A stretch of 64,000 bases of DNA, from positions 248,001 to 312,000 of the forward strand of contig CAKQYU010000001.1 of the NCBI GenBank assembly GCA_934293575.1, read 5' to 3'. A program made the translations under genes and the position numbers. Below, piece after piece: positions 40,833-50,314 of the stretch. The number at the start of each line of letters is the position of its first letter. The first letter of the stretch is position 1. The notes under the pieces were generated by a model. It did no database searches. It was not told where the DNA came from and worked only from the letters and a program-made list of their open reading frames with translations. This DNA comes from an uncultured Lachnospiraceae bacterium (GTDB taxonomy: Bacteria > Bacillota > Clostridia > Lachnospirales > Lachnospiraceae).

Positions 40833-42524
40833 ATGCAGATTAATAATCAGTTTGGTAACTATGATTCACATATCATAGAGAATAAAAGAGCGGATGGTAA
40901 TGTAAATATTGATGCTGCAAGGCAGCAAAAAAATCCGATGGATGTTTCCGGCTGGAAAGAAGGCATGGTTTTTAAGGGAGAGGTTTTGGATATTGTCGAT
41001 AACAAGGTGCTTCTCCACCTGGAAAATCAGTTGAATTTTATGGCACGGTTACAAAGTGATATGGAACTGGGAATTGGAGATCAGCTTTTGTTTTCGGTAA
41101 AGGAAAATAATGGAAATCAGGTCTTTATAAAACCGATGTTTGATTCTTTATATAGTGCACAGACGCAGGTGCTTGAAAAGGCATTGGATATGGCAGGATT
41201 ATCACCGACGGAGAAAAATTTTGCCGTTGCAAAAGAACTTATGGAGGCGGGTTTGCCGTTAGACAGGGCAAGCATGACCAATCTGCTGTCTCAAAGTATG
41301 AAATTTCCGGATACCTCAATATCTACGCTGGTTTCCCTCAACAAATTAAATATTCCCGTTACACAAGAAAATATTTTGCAATTTGTGAAGTACGAAAACG
41401 GGCAGCATCAATTTGCGGCGGATATCGGAAATGCGATAACGTCGATGACGGACTTTGTAAATGCATTTTCATCAAAGGAACAGAGTGATGTTCTTATTTC
41501 ATTTGCGAAGGAGATGGTGGATTATTTCACGGACAGTCTGGATACTTCCATGCCTTTGGCTGAAGGAAAAGTGGTACCGGAGACCGTAACATCTCCTGAA
41601 ATTGCCACAAATCAGACAGATTCGGTGCCTGAGGCTGTTCCTTCGGATTTGCAGGATACAATACCTTTGGAACAGAAAACAGATGGTGAGCCGGTACAAT
41701 ACTTGACAAAAGAAACGGTTTTGAATGAAAAGGAAGCAACAGCCTTTATGAAGGATATGGAACAGATGGGTATATCGAAGGATATGGTAGCTTCCGTGAT
41801 AAAAAACAGTTCATCTCCGGAAACATTTTTACAAAATGTATTAAAGACGATGGAACAGGTTATGCCGGATTCAGAATCCGTTCATACATGGCTTGGTTCC
41901 GAATCTTTCAAAAAACTGTTTGCGGATTTAGTTAATAAAAACTGGGGCATGGATCCAAAGCAAATGAAGTCTCCAAAGGAAATTGATGATTTGTATGAAC
42001 GGATACAAAAACAAAGCAAACATTTTGAAGAGGCAATTTCGGCAAAGGGTGGAGATACAAAGGGATTTCAGCAAAGTTTTCAAAACATGAAACAAAACAT
42101 GTCTTTTATGGAACAGTTAAATCATCAAATGATATATGCACAGATGCCGCTTCGCTTGTCAAACCAGAATGCAAATTCTGAATTGTATGTTTATGCGGAC
42201 AAACGAAAACTAATGCAAAAAAAAGACGGTGTAAGCGTAATGCTTCATCTGGATATGGATCATTTGGGACAGACCGATGTAAAAATTGATTTAAAGGGTT
42301 CCCATGTGAATGCCAGATTTTATTTTAACGATGAAGAAAGTGTCAATCTTGTATCGGGACATATGGAGGAACTTGCCACCCGGTTAAAGGAACGTGGATT
42401 TTCGTTAACGGATGAGGTCGTAAAGCGTCAGCCGCAGGAATCCATTAACAAGGTGATAGATGAAGTGATTGATGAAAATGCAGAAAAGAGCATAAAACGC
42501 TATACATTTGATGCCAGAATGTAG
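40833..42524 (+). CDS. FliK-like protein with hook-length-control type C-terminus (YlqG-like position)
   Basis: 563-aa protein. The N-terminal part has a beta-rich segment (GMVFKGEVLDIVDNKVLLHL, ~38-60) and long helical stretches. A low-complexity Glu/Pro/Thr region is at ~235-295. The C-terminal ~95 residues (GVSVMLHLDMDHLGQTDVKI, HMEELATRLKERGFS) resemble the Flg_hook domain of FliK, which carries the type III substrate-specificity switch. It is followed 25 bp later by an FlhB C-domain homologue, the natural partner of FliK. The place corresponds to B. subtilis ylqG. TTG 40821 is an alternative start; GGGGA favours ATG 40833. No flagellar genes adjoin. Domain match is moderate. Confidence 0.65.
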   Translation: MQINNQFGNYDSHIIENKRADGNVNIDAARQQKNPMDVSGWKEGMVFKGEVLDIVDNKVLLHLENQLNFMARLQSDMELGIGDQLLFSVKENNGNQVFIKPMFDSLYSAQTQVLEKALDMAGLSPTEKNFAVAKELMEAGLPLDRASMTNLLSQSMKFPDTSISTLVSLNKLNIPVTQENILQFVKYENGQHQFAADIGNAITSMTDFVNAFSSKEQSDVLISFAKEMVDYFTDSLDTSMPLAEGKVVPETVTSPEIATNQTDSVPEAVPSDLQDTIPLEQKTDGEPVQYLTKETVLNEKEATAFMKDMEQMGISKDMVASVIKNSSSPETFLQNVLKTMEQVMPDSESVHTWLGSESFKKLFADLVNKNWGMDPKQMKSPKEIDDLYERIQKQSKHFEEAISAKGGDTKGFQQSFQNMKQNMSFMEQLNHQMIYAQMPLRLSNQNANSELYVYADKRKLMQKKDGVSVMLHLDMDHLGQTDVKIDLKGSHVNARFYFNDEESVNLVSGHMEELATRLKERGFSLTDEVVKRQPQESINKVIDEVIDENAEKSIKRYTFDARM

Positions 42525-42549
42525 GTAGTATTTGGAATGGGAGTAGCTT

Positions 42550-42831
42550 ATGGAAGACGGAAAAAAGAAAAAAGCGGTTGCGTTAATGTATGACCCGGAC
42601 AATATGGCACCTTCTGTAGTCGCTTCCGGAAAAGGGGAAGTGGCAAAGCGAATCATACAAAAAGCAGAGGAAAATGATGTTGCGACCTATCAGGATGAGG
42701 GATTGGCGGATACATTATTAAAACTTGAAATTGGTGAAATGATTCCGCCGGAACTTTATGGTGTGGTTGCGGAAATTCTGGTATATGTGGATAAAATGGA
42801 TAAAATAAAGAGTAAGTTAACGAAGAACTGA
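42550..42831 (+). CDS. ylqH: YlqH, stand-alone FlhB C-terminal domain homologue
   Basis: 93-aa protein resembling only the cytoplasmic export-switch domain of FlhB: AVALMYDPDNMAPSVVASGKGEVAKRI, then VATYQDEGLADTLLKLEIGEMIPPELYGVVAEILVYVDKM. The membrane part of FlhB is absent and the NPTH autocleavage motif is not present (the sequence starts directly with KKKAVALMYD). Full-length homologues of this kind occur as B. subtilis YlqH, so it is not a broken flhB. The role is unknown. Confidence 0.85.
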   Translation: MEDGKKKKAVALMYDPDNMAPSVVASGKGEVAKRIIQKAEENDVATYQDEGLADTLLKLEIGEMIPPELYGVVAEILVYVDKMDKIKSKLTKN

Positions 42832-42841
42832 GGAGTGTTTG

Positions 42842-43195
42842 GTGAACAATAGAAAAGTTGGAACTTTTTATGAGGAAGAGGCTGTCAGATATCTGATGTC
42901 AAACGGTTATACAATATTGGAAAGAAACTATCATAATGCATTAGGCGAGATTGATATTATTGCAAAAGAAGACGATGTTTTAGTGGCAGTTGAGGTAAAG
43001 TTTCGGACAAACCAAACATTTGGAACACCGTCGGAAGCGGTTACCGTTTACAAACAGAAAAAAATTAGCCGGACTTTTCTACAGTATTATGTTTCCCATG
43101 GATATGGAGAGGTATCCTGCCGGTTTGATGTGATTGCGATTGACGGTGAAGGGAAAATAGAACATATAAAGGATGCTTTTTATTTTATATACTAA
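42842..43195 (+). CDS. YraN/UPF0102 family endonuclease-like protein
   Basis: 117-aa protein of the UPF0102 family with a restriction-endonuclease-like fold: VGTFYEEEAVRYLMSNGYTILERN, LGEIDIIAKEDDVLVAVEVKFR (the E-x-D...E-V-K metal motif, ~32-56), GTPSEAVTVYKQKKI. Function in cells is unproven. GTG 42842 is preferred to TTG 42839 by spacing from GAGGAG. Confidence 0.88.
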   Translation: MNNRKVGTFYEEEAVRYLMSNGYTILERNYHNALGEIDIIAKEDDVLVAVEVKFRTNQTFGTPSEAVTVYKQKKISRTFLQYYVSHGYGEVSCRFDVIAIDGEGKIEHIKDAFYFIY

Positions 43196-43239
43196 TATGG
43201 TGATTACAGGATGATATATAGGAATCAGGAGAAAACAGG

Positions 43240-44094
43240 ATGGAATTAAAATATATAAACGAATCAAAAACCTGTCAGATTCAAGACAAGGCAGGTGTTA
43301 CTTTTATTACATTCCCCGGATTAAATGAATATAAAAACATGTTGGTACATGGATTTTCAACCCGGTTAGGTGGTGTTTCAAAAGCACATTTATCTTCTAT
43401 GAATCTAAGCTTCAGTCGTGGAGATGAAAGAGAAAATGTGTTGGAAAATCATAGACGGTTTGCAAAAGCGTTGGGTTACAATGAAAAAGATCTGGTATTT
43501 TCAAATCAGGTACACAAAACGAATTTTCATATTGTAACCAAGGAGGATAAGGGAAAGGGTATCATCAAAGAAAGTGATATTTTAGAAATTGATGGTTTGG
43601 TTACCGACGAAAAGGATATTCCCATTATTACATTTTTTGCGGATTGTGTACCGATTTTTTTGTTTGATCCGCAAAAAGAAGTGATTGCACTTGTACATTC
43701 CGGATGGAGAGGAACGGTAGAAAAAATCAGTGCAAAAATGGTTGCATTGATGGAAAATCAATACGGATGTCAGCCTGTTGATATTCGTTGTGCAATTGCG
43801 CCGTCTATTTGTTATAATTGTTATGAAGTAAGTGAAGACGTTGCCGGTCAGTTCATCGATAAATTTGGTGACGGTAAGGATTTGCTTTACAGAAAAGAAA
43901 ATGGAAAATATCAATTAAATTTGCACAGGGCATGTGAACTGACATTATTAGATGCAGGTATTTCAAAGGAACATATCGATATTACAGATTTGTGTACCTG
44001 TTGTAATCCGGATTTCTTCTTTTCACATCGTGCAAGTCACGGAATGAGAGGAAATCTGGCAGCTGTAATGATGCTTAAGTCAGAAAATGAATAA
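43240..44094 (+). CDS. pgeF: PgeF/YfiH family (laccase-domain) protein
   Basis: 284-aa protein of the multicopper-polyphenol-oxidase-like DUF152 family. E. coli members act as a peptidoglycan-editing hydrolase that removes mis-incorporated L-Ser precursors; others show purine-nucleoside activity. Metal-site motifs: FSNQVHKTNFH (~87), ALVHSGWRGTVEKISAKMV (~151), CCNPDFFFSHR (~251). The N-terminal ~35 residues are a family-typical lead-in. It ends the long rplS/rnhB gene run. Confidence 0.88.
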   Translation: MELKYINESKTCQIQDKAGVTFITFPGLNEYKNMLVHGFSTRLGGVSKAHLSSMNLSFSRGDERENVLENHRRFAKALGYNEKDLVFSNQVHKTNFHIVTKEDKGKGIIKESDILEIDGLVTDEKDIPIITFFADCVPIFLFDPQKEVIALVHSGWRGTVEKISAKMVALMENQYGCQPVDIRCAIAPSICYNCYEVSEDVAGQFIDKFGDGKDLLYRKENGKYQLNLHRACELTLLDAGISKEHIDITDLCTCCNPDFFFSHRASHGMRGNLAAVMMLKSENE

Positions 44095-44097
44095 ACC

Positions 44098-44126
44098 TTT
44101 ACAAATAAAAAAGGCTATTGTAAACT
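44098..44126 (+). promoter_or_regulatory. Probable promoter of der-plsY-gpsA
   Basis: TTTACA (44098-44103), 17 bp, TAAACT (44121-44126). AGGCTATT occurs twice (44112 and 44132 regions) around the -10. Confidence 0.5.
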
Positions 44127-44158
44127 AGATGAGGCTATTTTGAAAAAGGAGGATGACA

Positions 44159-45484
44159 ATGAGTAAACCAATTGTTGCCATCGTAGGCAGACCGAATGTT
44201 GGAAAGTCAACATTATTTAATGTGTTAGCCGGTTCAAGAATTTCAATTGTAAAAGATACTCCGGGAGTAACAAGGGATCGTATCTATGCGGATGTGGACT
44301 GGTTGGATTATAATTTTACGATGATCGATACCGGAGGTATCGAACCGGAAAGTGAAGATATTATTTTAAAAAGTATGCGGGCGCAGGCTCAGATTGCAAT
44401 GGATACAGCGGATGTTATTATGTTTTTGGTAGACGTAAAACAGGGACTGGTAGATGCTGACCATAAAGTAGCGGATATGCTTAGAAGATCGCAAAAACCG
44501 GTGGTATTGGTTGTAAATAAAGTTGATAATTTTGATAAATACATGGCAGATGTATATGAATTTTATAATTTAGGACTTGGCGATCCGTATCCGATTTCTG
44601 CTGCATCCCAGCTTGGCTTGGGCGATATGCTGGATGAAGTTGTATCGCATTTTAGCGAGGATGCAAGGGACGAGGAAGAGGATGAACGTCCAAAGATTGC
44701 AATTATCGGAAAGCCGAATGTCGGAAAAAGTTCAATCATTAATAAGCTTTTGGGTGAGGAACGTGTAATTGTATCGAATATTGCAGGTACCACCAGAGAT
44801 GCGATTGACACGGTAATTACCAGAAATGATCAGGAATATGTATTTATTGATACGGCCGGACTACGCAGGAAGAATAAAATAAAAGAAGAAATTGAGCGGT
44901 TTTCCATCATCCGTACGGTTACTGCTGTTGAACGTGCTGATGTGTGCGTGTTGGTAATTGATGCATTAGAAGGCGTGACAGAACAGGATGCCAAAATTGC
45001 CGGCATTGCGCATGAACGTGGTAAAGGTATGATTATTGCAGTCAATAAATGGGATGCATATGAAAAGGATGATAAGTCGGTTTACCGGTTCAGTGAAAAG
45101 GTTCGTCAGATTTTATCATTTATGCCATATGCGGAAATCATATTTATTTCTGCCAAAACAGGACAGAGATTGCCGAAGCTGTTTGATTTGATTGATATTG
45201 TAATCCAGAATCATTCCCTTCGTGTTGCAACCGGTGTATTGAATGAAATCCTGACAGAAGCGGTTGCATTGCAGGAGCCGCCTTCTGATAAAGGAAAAAA
45301 ATTACGCTTATATTACATGACACAGGTTTCTGTAAAACCACCAACCTTTGTTATATTTGTTAATGATAAGAAATTAAGTCATTTTTCTTATATACGATAT
45401 ATTGAAAATCGTATTCGTGATGCATTCGGCTTTAAAGGTACGCCGATTCACATTATTGTACGGGAACGTAAGGAGAAAGGTTGA
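44159..45484 (+). CDS. der: Ribosome biogenesis GTPase Der (EngA)
   Basis: Double-GTPase needed for 50S maturation. 441 aa. First G domain: [13 protein letters not shown] (~8), DTGGIE, NKVD; second: [13 protein letters not shown] (~183), [18 protein letters not shown]-terminal KH-like domain from ~350. ATG 44159 is preferred to 44153 because AAAGGAGG needs that spacing. It overlaps the plsY region. Confidence 0.97.
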   Translation: MSKPIVAIVGRPNVGKSTLFNVLAGSRISIVKDTPGVTRDRIYADVDWLDYNFTMIDTGGIEPESEDIILKSMRAQAQIAMDTADVIMFLVDVKQGLVDADHKVADMLRRSQKPVVLVVNKVDNFDKYMADVYEFYNLGLGDPYPISAASQLGLGDMLDEVVSHFSEDARDEEEDERPKIAIIGKPNVGKSSIINKLLGEERVIVSNIAGTTRDAIDTVITRNDQEYVFIDTAGLRRKNKIKEEIERFSIIRTVTAVERADVCVLVIDALEGVTEQDAKIAGIAHERGKGMIIAVNKWDAYEKDDKSVYRFSEKVRQILSFMPYAEIIFISAKTGQRLPKLFDLIDIVIQNHSLRVATGVLNEILTEAVALQEPPSDKGKKLRLYYMTQVSVKPPTFVIFVNDKKLSHFSYIRYIENRIRDAFGFKGTPIHIIVRERKEKG

Positions 45485-45489
45485 TTGAC

Positions 45490-46149
45490 ATGAGGATTTT
45501 GATACAGATTTTAAGTATTATTGTGGGATATGCATTTGGATTGTTCCAAACAGCATATATCTATGGTAAATTACATGGAATTGATATACGTGAACATGGA
45601 AGTGGAAATTCCGGAACAACAAATGCATTACGGGTACTTGGAAAAAAGGCGGGATTGATTGTTTTCTTAGGTGATTTGGGTAAGGCTGTTGTTGCATGTG
45701 TGCTTGCAAGATTGGTTGGAATGTATTTTTTCCCGGATATGATGTACACATTGATTTTATTAACGGGTTTCGGTGTTGTTTTAGGACATAATTTCCCGTT
45801 TTATATGTATTTTAAAGGTGGAAAAGGCATTGCTGCAACAGCAGGTGTAATATTGGGACTTTTGGATTGGCGGATTATTGTAATTTGTCTGGCAGCATTT
45901 ATACTTTGTGTACTGATTACAAGATATGTGTCACTTGGTTCTTTGATTGTAGTGACCTTGTTCTTTTGCCTGTTTTTATATCTGGGTATGACCGGGAAAT
46001 TAATAAATCCTGTTTCCGGTGTGGCGTATACCAATGCCCAGTTATATGAAAGTTATGTAATTGTATTTTTGTTTGGGACATTGGCATTTTATCGACATAA
46101 AGCCAATATTGTCCGTCTGGCACATGGTGAGGAAAATAAGTTGTTTTAG
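45490..46149 (+). CDS. plsY: Glycerol-3-phosphate acyltransferase PlsY
   Basis: Integral membrane enzyme that transfers acyl groups from acyl phosphate to sn-glycerol-3-phosphate, the first step of phospholipid synthesis. 219 aa with about five membrane segments. Motif GSGNSGTTNALRVLGKKAG (~37-56), GHNFPFYMYFKGGKGIAATAG (~100-120) and AFYRHKANI near the end. TTG 45481 is an alternative start. plsY next to gpsA, which makes its substrate, makes functional sense. Confidence 0.93.
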   Translation: MRILIQILSIIVGYAFGLFQTAYIYGKLHGIDIREHGSGNSGTTNALRVLGKKAGLIVFLGDLGKAVVACVLARLVGMYFFPDMMYTLILLTGFGVVLGHNFPFYMYFKGGKGIAATAGVILGLLDWRIIVICLAAFILCVLITRYVSLGSLIVVTLFFCLFLYLGMTGKLINPVSGVAYTNAQLYESYVIVFLFGTLAFYRHKANIVRLAHGEENKLF

Positions 46150-46163
46150 ATGGAGGAATGTGT

Positions 46164-47177
46164 ATGAGAGATATATGTATTTTAGGTGCAGGCAGTTGGG
46201 GAACTGCCTTAGCGATTCTTCTTAGTAAGAATGGACATCAGGTTACTGTATGGTCAATTGATCCGGAAGAAGTTTTGATGCTTCGGGATTATCGGGAACA
46301 AAGAGATAAATTACCGGGTGTAATCGTACCGAGTACGGTTGATTTTACAACGGATTTGGAAGGTGCATTAAAAGATAAGGAAATTGTTGTCTGTGCGGTG
46401 CCGTCTCCGTTTGTCCGCTCTACAATGAAAAATGCATCTTTGTATATTGCAGATGGCACCATCATTGTGGATGTTGCGAAGGGAATTGAGGAGCATACAT
46501 ATAAAACAATGACGACGATTATTAAGGAAGAATGTCCGAATGCAAGGGTGGGTATTTTATCCGGTCCAAGTCATGCAGAGGAAGTGGGAAGAGGAATCCC
46601 GACAACAATTGTATCCGGTTCCGATTCAAAAGAAGTTGCTGAAATCATTCAGGATACATTTATGAATGACTTTTTCCGTGTATATACAAGCCCGGATGTG
46701 ATAGGAATTGAACTGGGCGGTTCCGTTAAAAATGTAATCGCTCTGGCTGCCGGTGTGATAGATGGTCTTGGATATGGTGATAATACCAAGGCGGCATTAA
46801 TGACAAGAGGTGTTGCGGAGTTGGGCAGGCTCGTAATCGCCATGGGAGGACATTTGGAAACAGTTGCGGGATTATCCGGTATCGGAGACTTGATTGTTAC
46901 CTGTACTTCCAAACATTCCCGCAATCGGAATGCCGGATTTTTGATTGGTCAGGGAAAGACTTATCAGGAAGCAATGGACGAAGTCAAGATGGTTGTAGAG
47001 GGTGTTTATTCTGCCAAGGCAGCATTGGAATTATCCAAAAAACACAATATATCTATGCCGATTGTAGAATCGGTAAATGCAGTTTTGTTTGATGGTGTAA
47101 CAGCGAAGGATGCAGTTTCTTTATTGTTCGGAAGAGATAAGGCAATGGAAGCGGATACACTTTCATGGGAGAACTAA
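46164..47177 (+). CDS. gpsA: Glycerol-3-phosphate dehydrogenase [NAD(P)+]
   Basis: Reduces dihydroxyacetone phosphate to sn-glycerol-3-phosphate for phospholipids. 337 aa. Nucleotide fold CILGAGSWGTALAILL (~4), GPSHAEEVGRGIPT (~135), and the catalytic region ELGGSVKNVIALAAGVIDG with K near 190. ATG 46164 is 7 nt after TGGAGGA; ATG 46158 would leave no spacing. It ends the der-plsY-gpsA operon. Confidence 0.96.
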   Translation: MRDICILGAGSWGTALAILLSKNGHQVTVWSIDPEEVLMLRDYREQRDKLPGVIVPSTVDFTTDLEGALKDKEIVVCAVPSPFVRSTMKNASLYIADGTIIVDVAKGIEEHTYKTMTTIIKEECPNARVGILSGPSHAEEVGRGIPTTIVSGSDSKEVAEIIQDTFMNDFFRVYTSPDVIGIELGGSVKNVIALAAGVIDGLGYGDNTKAALMTRGVAELGRLVIAMGGHLETVAGLSGIGDLIVTCTSKHSRNRNAGFLIGQGKTYQEAMDEVKMVVEGVYSAKAALELSKKHNISMPIVESVNAVLFDGVTAKDAVSLLFGRDKAMEADTLSWEN

Positions 47178-47185
47178 ATTTTTAT

Positions 47186-47219
47186 AGAGGGATTATGTAG
47201 TCATAATTCCTCTTTTTTT
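47186..47219 (+). terminator. Terminator after gpsA
   Basis: AGAGGGATTATG/CATAATTCCTCT, 12 bp with one G-T pair and a TAGT loop, then a T-run. Confidence 0.9.
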
Positions 47220-47270
47220 GCATATATTCTTTTTAGGATGTTCGAATTAGACTTTCTTAAGGAGGATTAT

Positions 47271-48746
47271 ATGAAAGAGCAATATGATGTTTACCAGGAT
47301 ATAAAGGAACGAACCAATGGCGATATGTACATAGGAGTAGTTGGACCGGTTCGAACAGGTAAATCAACATTTATTAAGCGCTTCATGGAAAATCTGGTTC
47401 TTCCTTCTATGGAGGACGGACCGGAAAAGGAACGGACAATTGATGAATTGCCACAGAGTGGAACCGGAAAGACCATTACTACAACAGAGCCGAAATTCAT
47501 TCCGAAAGAAGCAACAACAATTGTTGTAAACGATGAAACGGAAATTGACGTCCGACTGGTAGACTGTGTTGGTTATATGGTAAAAGGAGCAACCGGACAT
47601 ATTGAGGAAGAACATGAACGTCTGGTAAAAACTCCCTGGTTTGAATATGACATTCCGTTTTCTAAGGCGGCTCAGATTGGTACAAAAAAGGTAATGACGG
47701 ATCATGCAACGATTGGAGTGGTTGTTACAACAGACGGAAGTTTCGGAGAATTGCCGAGGGAAAATTATGTGGAAGCGGAAGCGGAGATTATCAATGAGAT
47801 GAAAACATTGGGAAAGCCGTTTGTAATCATATTAAACACGACAAAGCCGGCAGCAAAGGAGACACTTGAACTGGCAAATGAAATGTCAAATGAATATCAG
47901 GTAAGAGCAATTCCGGTTAATTGTGATCAGTTACGGAAAAAGGATATATTGGATATATTAAAGGAAATTTTATTGGAATTTCCGATTAATCAGGTGAATT
48001 TTTATATTCCGAAATGGGCGGAGACACTTGAATTAAATCATCCGATAAAGGATGCATTATTATGTTATGTGAAGCAGGTAATGGATAATCTGGTCTGCAT
48101 GAATCATGTGTATCAGATTGAAAAACCGGAAAATGAATATATCAGTGAGGTAACCATATCAAACCTCAATTTAAAGGATGGAAGTGTCAACATATCGATT
48201 CAGATACCGGAAACATTTTACTATGAAATGTTGTCGGAATTACTAGGTTCCAAGGTGGAAAATGAATATGATTTCTTAACGATTATCAAGGATGTGGCAA
48301 AAAAACGGAGAGAATATTATCATGTGGCGGATGCAATGGAATGTGTTCAGTTAAAGGGATATGGTCTGGTTATGCCGGAGAAAGAAAATATCCAGATTGA
48401 TGAACCGGAATTAATCAAACACGGAACAAAATACGGCATTAAAATTAAGGCAACCGCACCATCTCTTCATTTTATCAAGGCGAATGTTTCAACTGAGATT
48501 GCTCCGATTGTGGGAAGCAAGGAGCAGGCAGAGGATTTCCTGGCAAATATGAAAGCGGATCGGAAACAATCTCCGGAATCCATCTGGGAAACCAATATTT
48601 TTGGAAAAACGGTTGGGCAGATGGTGGAAGAAGGTTTATTATCAAAATCCAATAAGATAAATGATGATTCACAGATTCGTTTGCAGGATACCATGGAAAA
48701 GATTATAAATGATGGAAATGGTGGCATGGTCTTTATTATCATTTGA
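47271..48746 (+). CDS. spoIVA: Stage IV sporulation protein A
   Basis: ATP-hydrolysing spore-coat basement protein that polymerises around the forespore. 491 aa, matching B. subtilis SpoIVA. P-loop GPVRTGKSTFIKRF at ~25-38, DCVGYMVKGATG (~93), the NTTKPAAKETLEL segment and the conserved C-terminal region with DGNGGMVFIII at the end. AAGGAGG precedes ATG 47271; the earlier in-frame ATG 47238 lacks a site. Its presence indicates an endospore-forming lineage. A mother-cell sigma promoter is expected, but I could not identify one confidently. Confidence 0.96.
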   Translation: MKEQYDVYQDIKERTNGDMYIGVVGPVRTGKSTFIKRFMENLVLPSMEDGPEKERTIDELPQSGTGKTITTTEPKFIPKEATTIVVNDETEIDVRLVDCVGYMVKGATGHIEEEHERLVKTPWFEYDIPFSKAAQIGTKKVMTDHATIGVVVTTDGSFGELPRENYVEAEAEIINEMKTLGKPFVIILNTTKPAAKETLELANEMSNEYQVRAIPVNCDQLRKKDILDILKEILLEFPINQVNFYIPKWAETLELNHPIKDALLCYVKQVMDNLVCMNHVYQIEKPENEYISEVTISNLNLKDGSVNISIQIPETFYYEMLSELLGSKVENEYDFLTIIKDVAKKRREYYHVADAMECVQLKGYGLVMPEKENIQIDEPELIKHGTKYGIKIKATAPSLHFIKANVSTEIAPIVGSKEQAEDFLANMKADRKQSPESIWETNIFGKTVGQMVEEGLLSKSNKINDDSQIRLQDTMEKIINDGNGGMVFIII

Positions 48747-48772
48747 CTTTTTAAATGTATTTATAATATAAT
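48743..48772 (+). promoter_or_regulatory. Promoter of scpA-scpB, overlapping the spoIVA stop
   Basis: TTGACT (48743-48748), 18 bp, TATAAT (48767-48772). The TGA of the -35 is the spoIVA stop. The predicted start falls inside the downstream hairpin. Confidence 0.65.
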
Positions 48773-48814
48773 AAATAAGTCGTTTTCACATGATTGTGTG
48801 AACGACTTATTTTT
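48773..48814 (+). terminator. Terminator after spoIVA
   Basis: An 18-pair stem with one mismatch, AAATAAGTCGT at the base and TCACA/TGTGTGA near the TGAT loop, followed by T residues. It directly adjoins the -10 of the scpA promoter. Confidence 0.82.
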
Positions 48815-48850
48815 ACGTTAATTTTCTTTTATGAAACAGGATATGTATTT

Positions 48851-49654
48851 ATGGATATTGAATATAAATTACAGGTTTTTGAAGGTCCGTTAGATCTTCT
48901 GCTGCATTTGATTGAAAAGAATAAAGTAGATATTTATGATATTCCGATTGTTACGATTACGGAACAGTATTTGGAATATGTGAATGAGATGCAGAATTTA
49001 GATATGGATGTGATGAGTGAATTCCTTGTGATGGCTGCAACATTGATTCGTATCAAATCTAAGATGCTGTTACCGGGGAAAGAGGAAACGGAAGAGGAAG
49101 AAGAGGATCCAAGAGCAGAGTTAGTCAGAAGATTGTTAGAATATAAGATGTATAAGTATGCGGCAATCGAATTAAAGGATATGGAACTTTCCGCTTCCCA
49201 TGCCATGTATAAAAAGCCGACCATACCAAAAGAAGTATCAATGCATAAAGAAGAGGTTGATCCGGTTGAATTGGTGGATGGTATGACCTTGAATGCCCTG
49301 AATGAAATTTTTCAGTCTATCATGAAAAAACAGGTTGATAAAATTGATCCGGTTCGTTCAAAGTTTGGAACGATTGAAAAAGAAGAGATTAATATTGAAG
49401 ACCGCATGATACAAATAAGAGAAGAGGTTCGTGGACTGAAGGGAATTAATTTCAGAACATTATTGGAGTCACAACCAACAAAAATGAATATTATTATTAC
49501 ATTTATGTCTATTTTGGAGTTGATGAAGGTTGGGGCAATTATAATCCGACAGGAAGATACATTTGGAGAAATTGTGATTGATTCTTTGGATGAATTAACT
49601 TCGGAAGGAGTACAGGATCCAATTACAGGTGAGATTGTAAAGGAGAAACAATAA
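48851..49654 (+). CDS. scpA: Segregation and condensation protein A (kleisin)
   Basis: Kleisin subunit bridging SMC heads in chromosome condensation. 267 aa. N-terminal YKLQVFEGPLDLLLHLIEKNKVDIYDIPI is diagnostic; MSEFLVMAATLIRIKSKMLLP follows. The C-terminal winged-helix region ends near PITGEIV. ATG 48851 is used; the ORF opens upstream inside the terminator, which is not translated by this reading. smc itself is not here. Confidence 0.95.
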   Translation: MDIEYKLQVFEGPLDLLLHLIEKNKVDIYDIPIVTITEQYLEYVNEMQNLDMDVMSEFLVMAATLIRIKSKMLLPGKEETEEEEEDPRAELVRRLLEYKMYKYAAIELKDMELSASHAMYKKPTIPKEVSMHKEEVDPVELVDGMTLNALNEIFQSIMKKQVDKIDPVRSKFGTIEKEEINIEDRMIQIREEVRGLKGINFRTLLESQPTKMNIIITFMSILELMKVGAIIIRQEDTFGEIVIDSLDELTSEGVQDPITGEIVKEKQ

Positions 49655-49656
49655 GG

Positions 49657-50253
49657 ATGGATAAGAAAAATGAATTATCAATTCCGGAAATTGAGGGAAG
49701 AATAGAGGCGGTTTTATTTTCAGTCGGTGATAAAGTGTCGGTTGATACATTAAGTCAGGCATTGGAGATTGATAAAGACACAATTACAAAAATCGTACAT
49801 AATATGATGGATAAGTATGACGATTCAGACCGTGGAATCCGGATTATTGAAATCGAGGATGCATTTCAGATGTGTTCGAAATCCGACTACTATGATACGT
49901 TGATTAAAATTGTCAATACACCGAAAAAACATGTACTGACCGATGTATTGTTGGAAACACTTTCCATTGTAGCCTATAAACAGCCGATTACAAGGCAGGA
50001 GATTGAAGCAATCCGAGGAGTGTCTTGTGTACATGCAGTGAACAAGTTGGTTGAATATAATCTGATTCAGGAGGTTGGACGTTTAGAAGCAGCAGGAAGA
50101 CCGATTTTGTTTGGAACAACGGATGATTTTTTAAGAAGCTTTGGTGTACAGTCAACCGATGATTTACCGATTATTACGCCGGATAAGATTGAGGACTTTA
50201 AGCAACAGGCATTAGAAGAGGCACAGTTGACATTTCCGGCAGTCAAAGATTGA
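49657..50253 (+). CDS. scpB: Segregation and condensation protein B
   Basis: Dimeric winged-helix partner of ScpA in the SMC complex. 198 aa. RIEAVLFSVGDKVSVDTLSQALEI at the N-terminus, ETLSIVAYKQPITRQEIEAIRGVS (~107) and RLEAAGRPILFGTTDDFLRSFGV (~148) are family signatures. It starts 2 bp after scpA with an AAGGATGG context. Confidence 0.95.
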   Translation: MDKKNELSIPEIEGRIEAVLFSVGDKVSVDTLSQALEIDKDTITKIVHNMMDKYDDSDRGIRIIEIEDAFQMCSKSDYYDTLIKIVNTPKKHVLTDVLLETLSIVAYKQPITRQEIEAIRGVSCVHAVNKLVEYNLIQEVGRLEAAGRPILFGTTDDFLRSFGVQSTDDLPIITPDKIEDFKQQALEEAQLTFPAVKD

Positions 50254-50314
50254 TTTTGGGATATTTAAAAAGACAGACACATATATTTGTAGTAATGAAT
50301 TACGAAGGTATGTT

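Noticed and set aside
42550..42831. Pseudogene fragment of flhB
   Set aside because: The short form matches known stand-alone YlqH proteins, has its own start and ends normally.
47220..47270. SigE-type promoter before spoIVA
   Set aside because: A GCATATA-like -35 is present but no acceptable CATA-type -10 at the right spacing could be placed.
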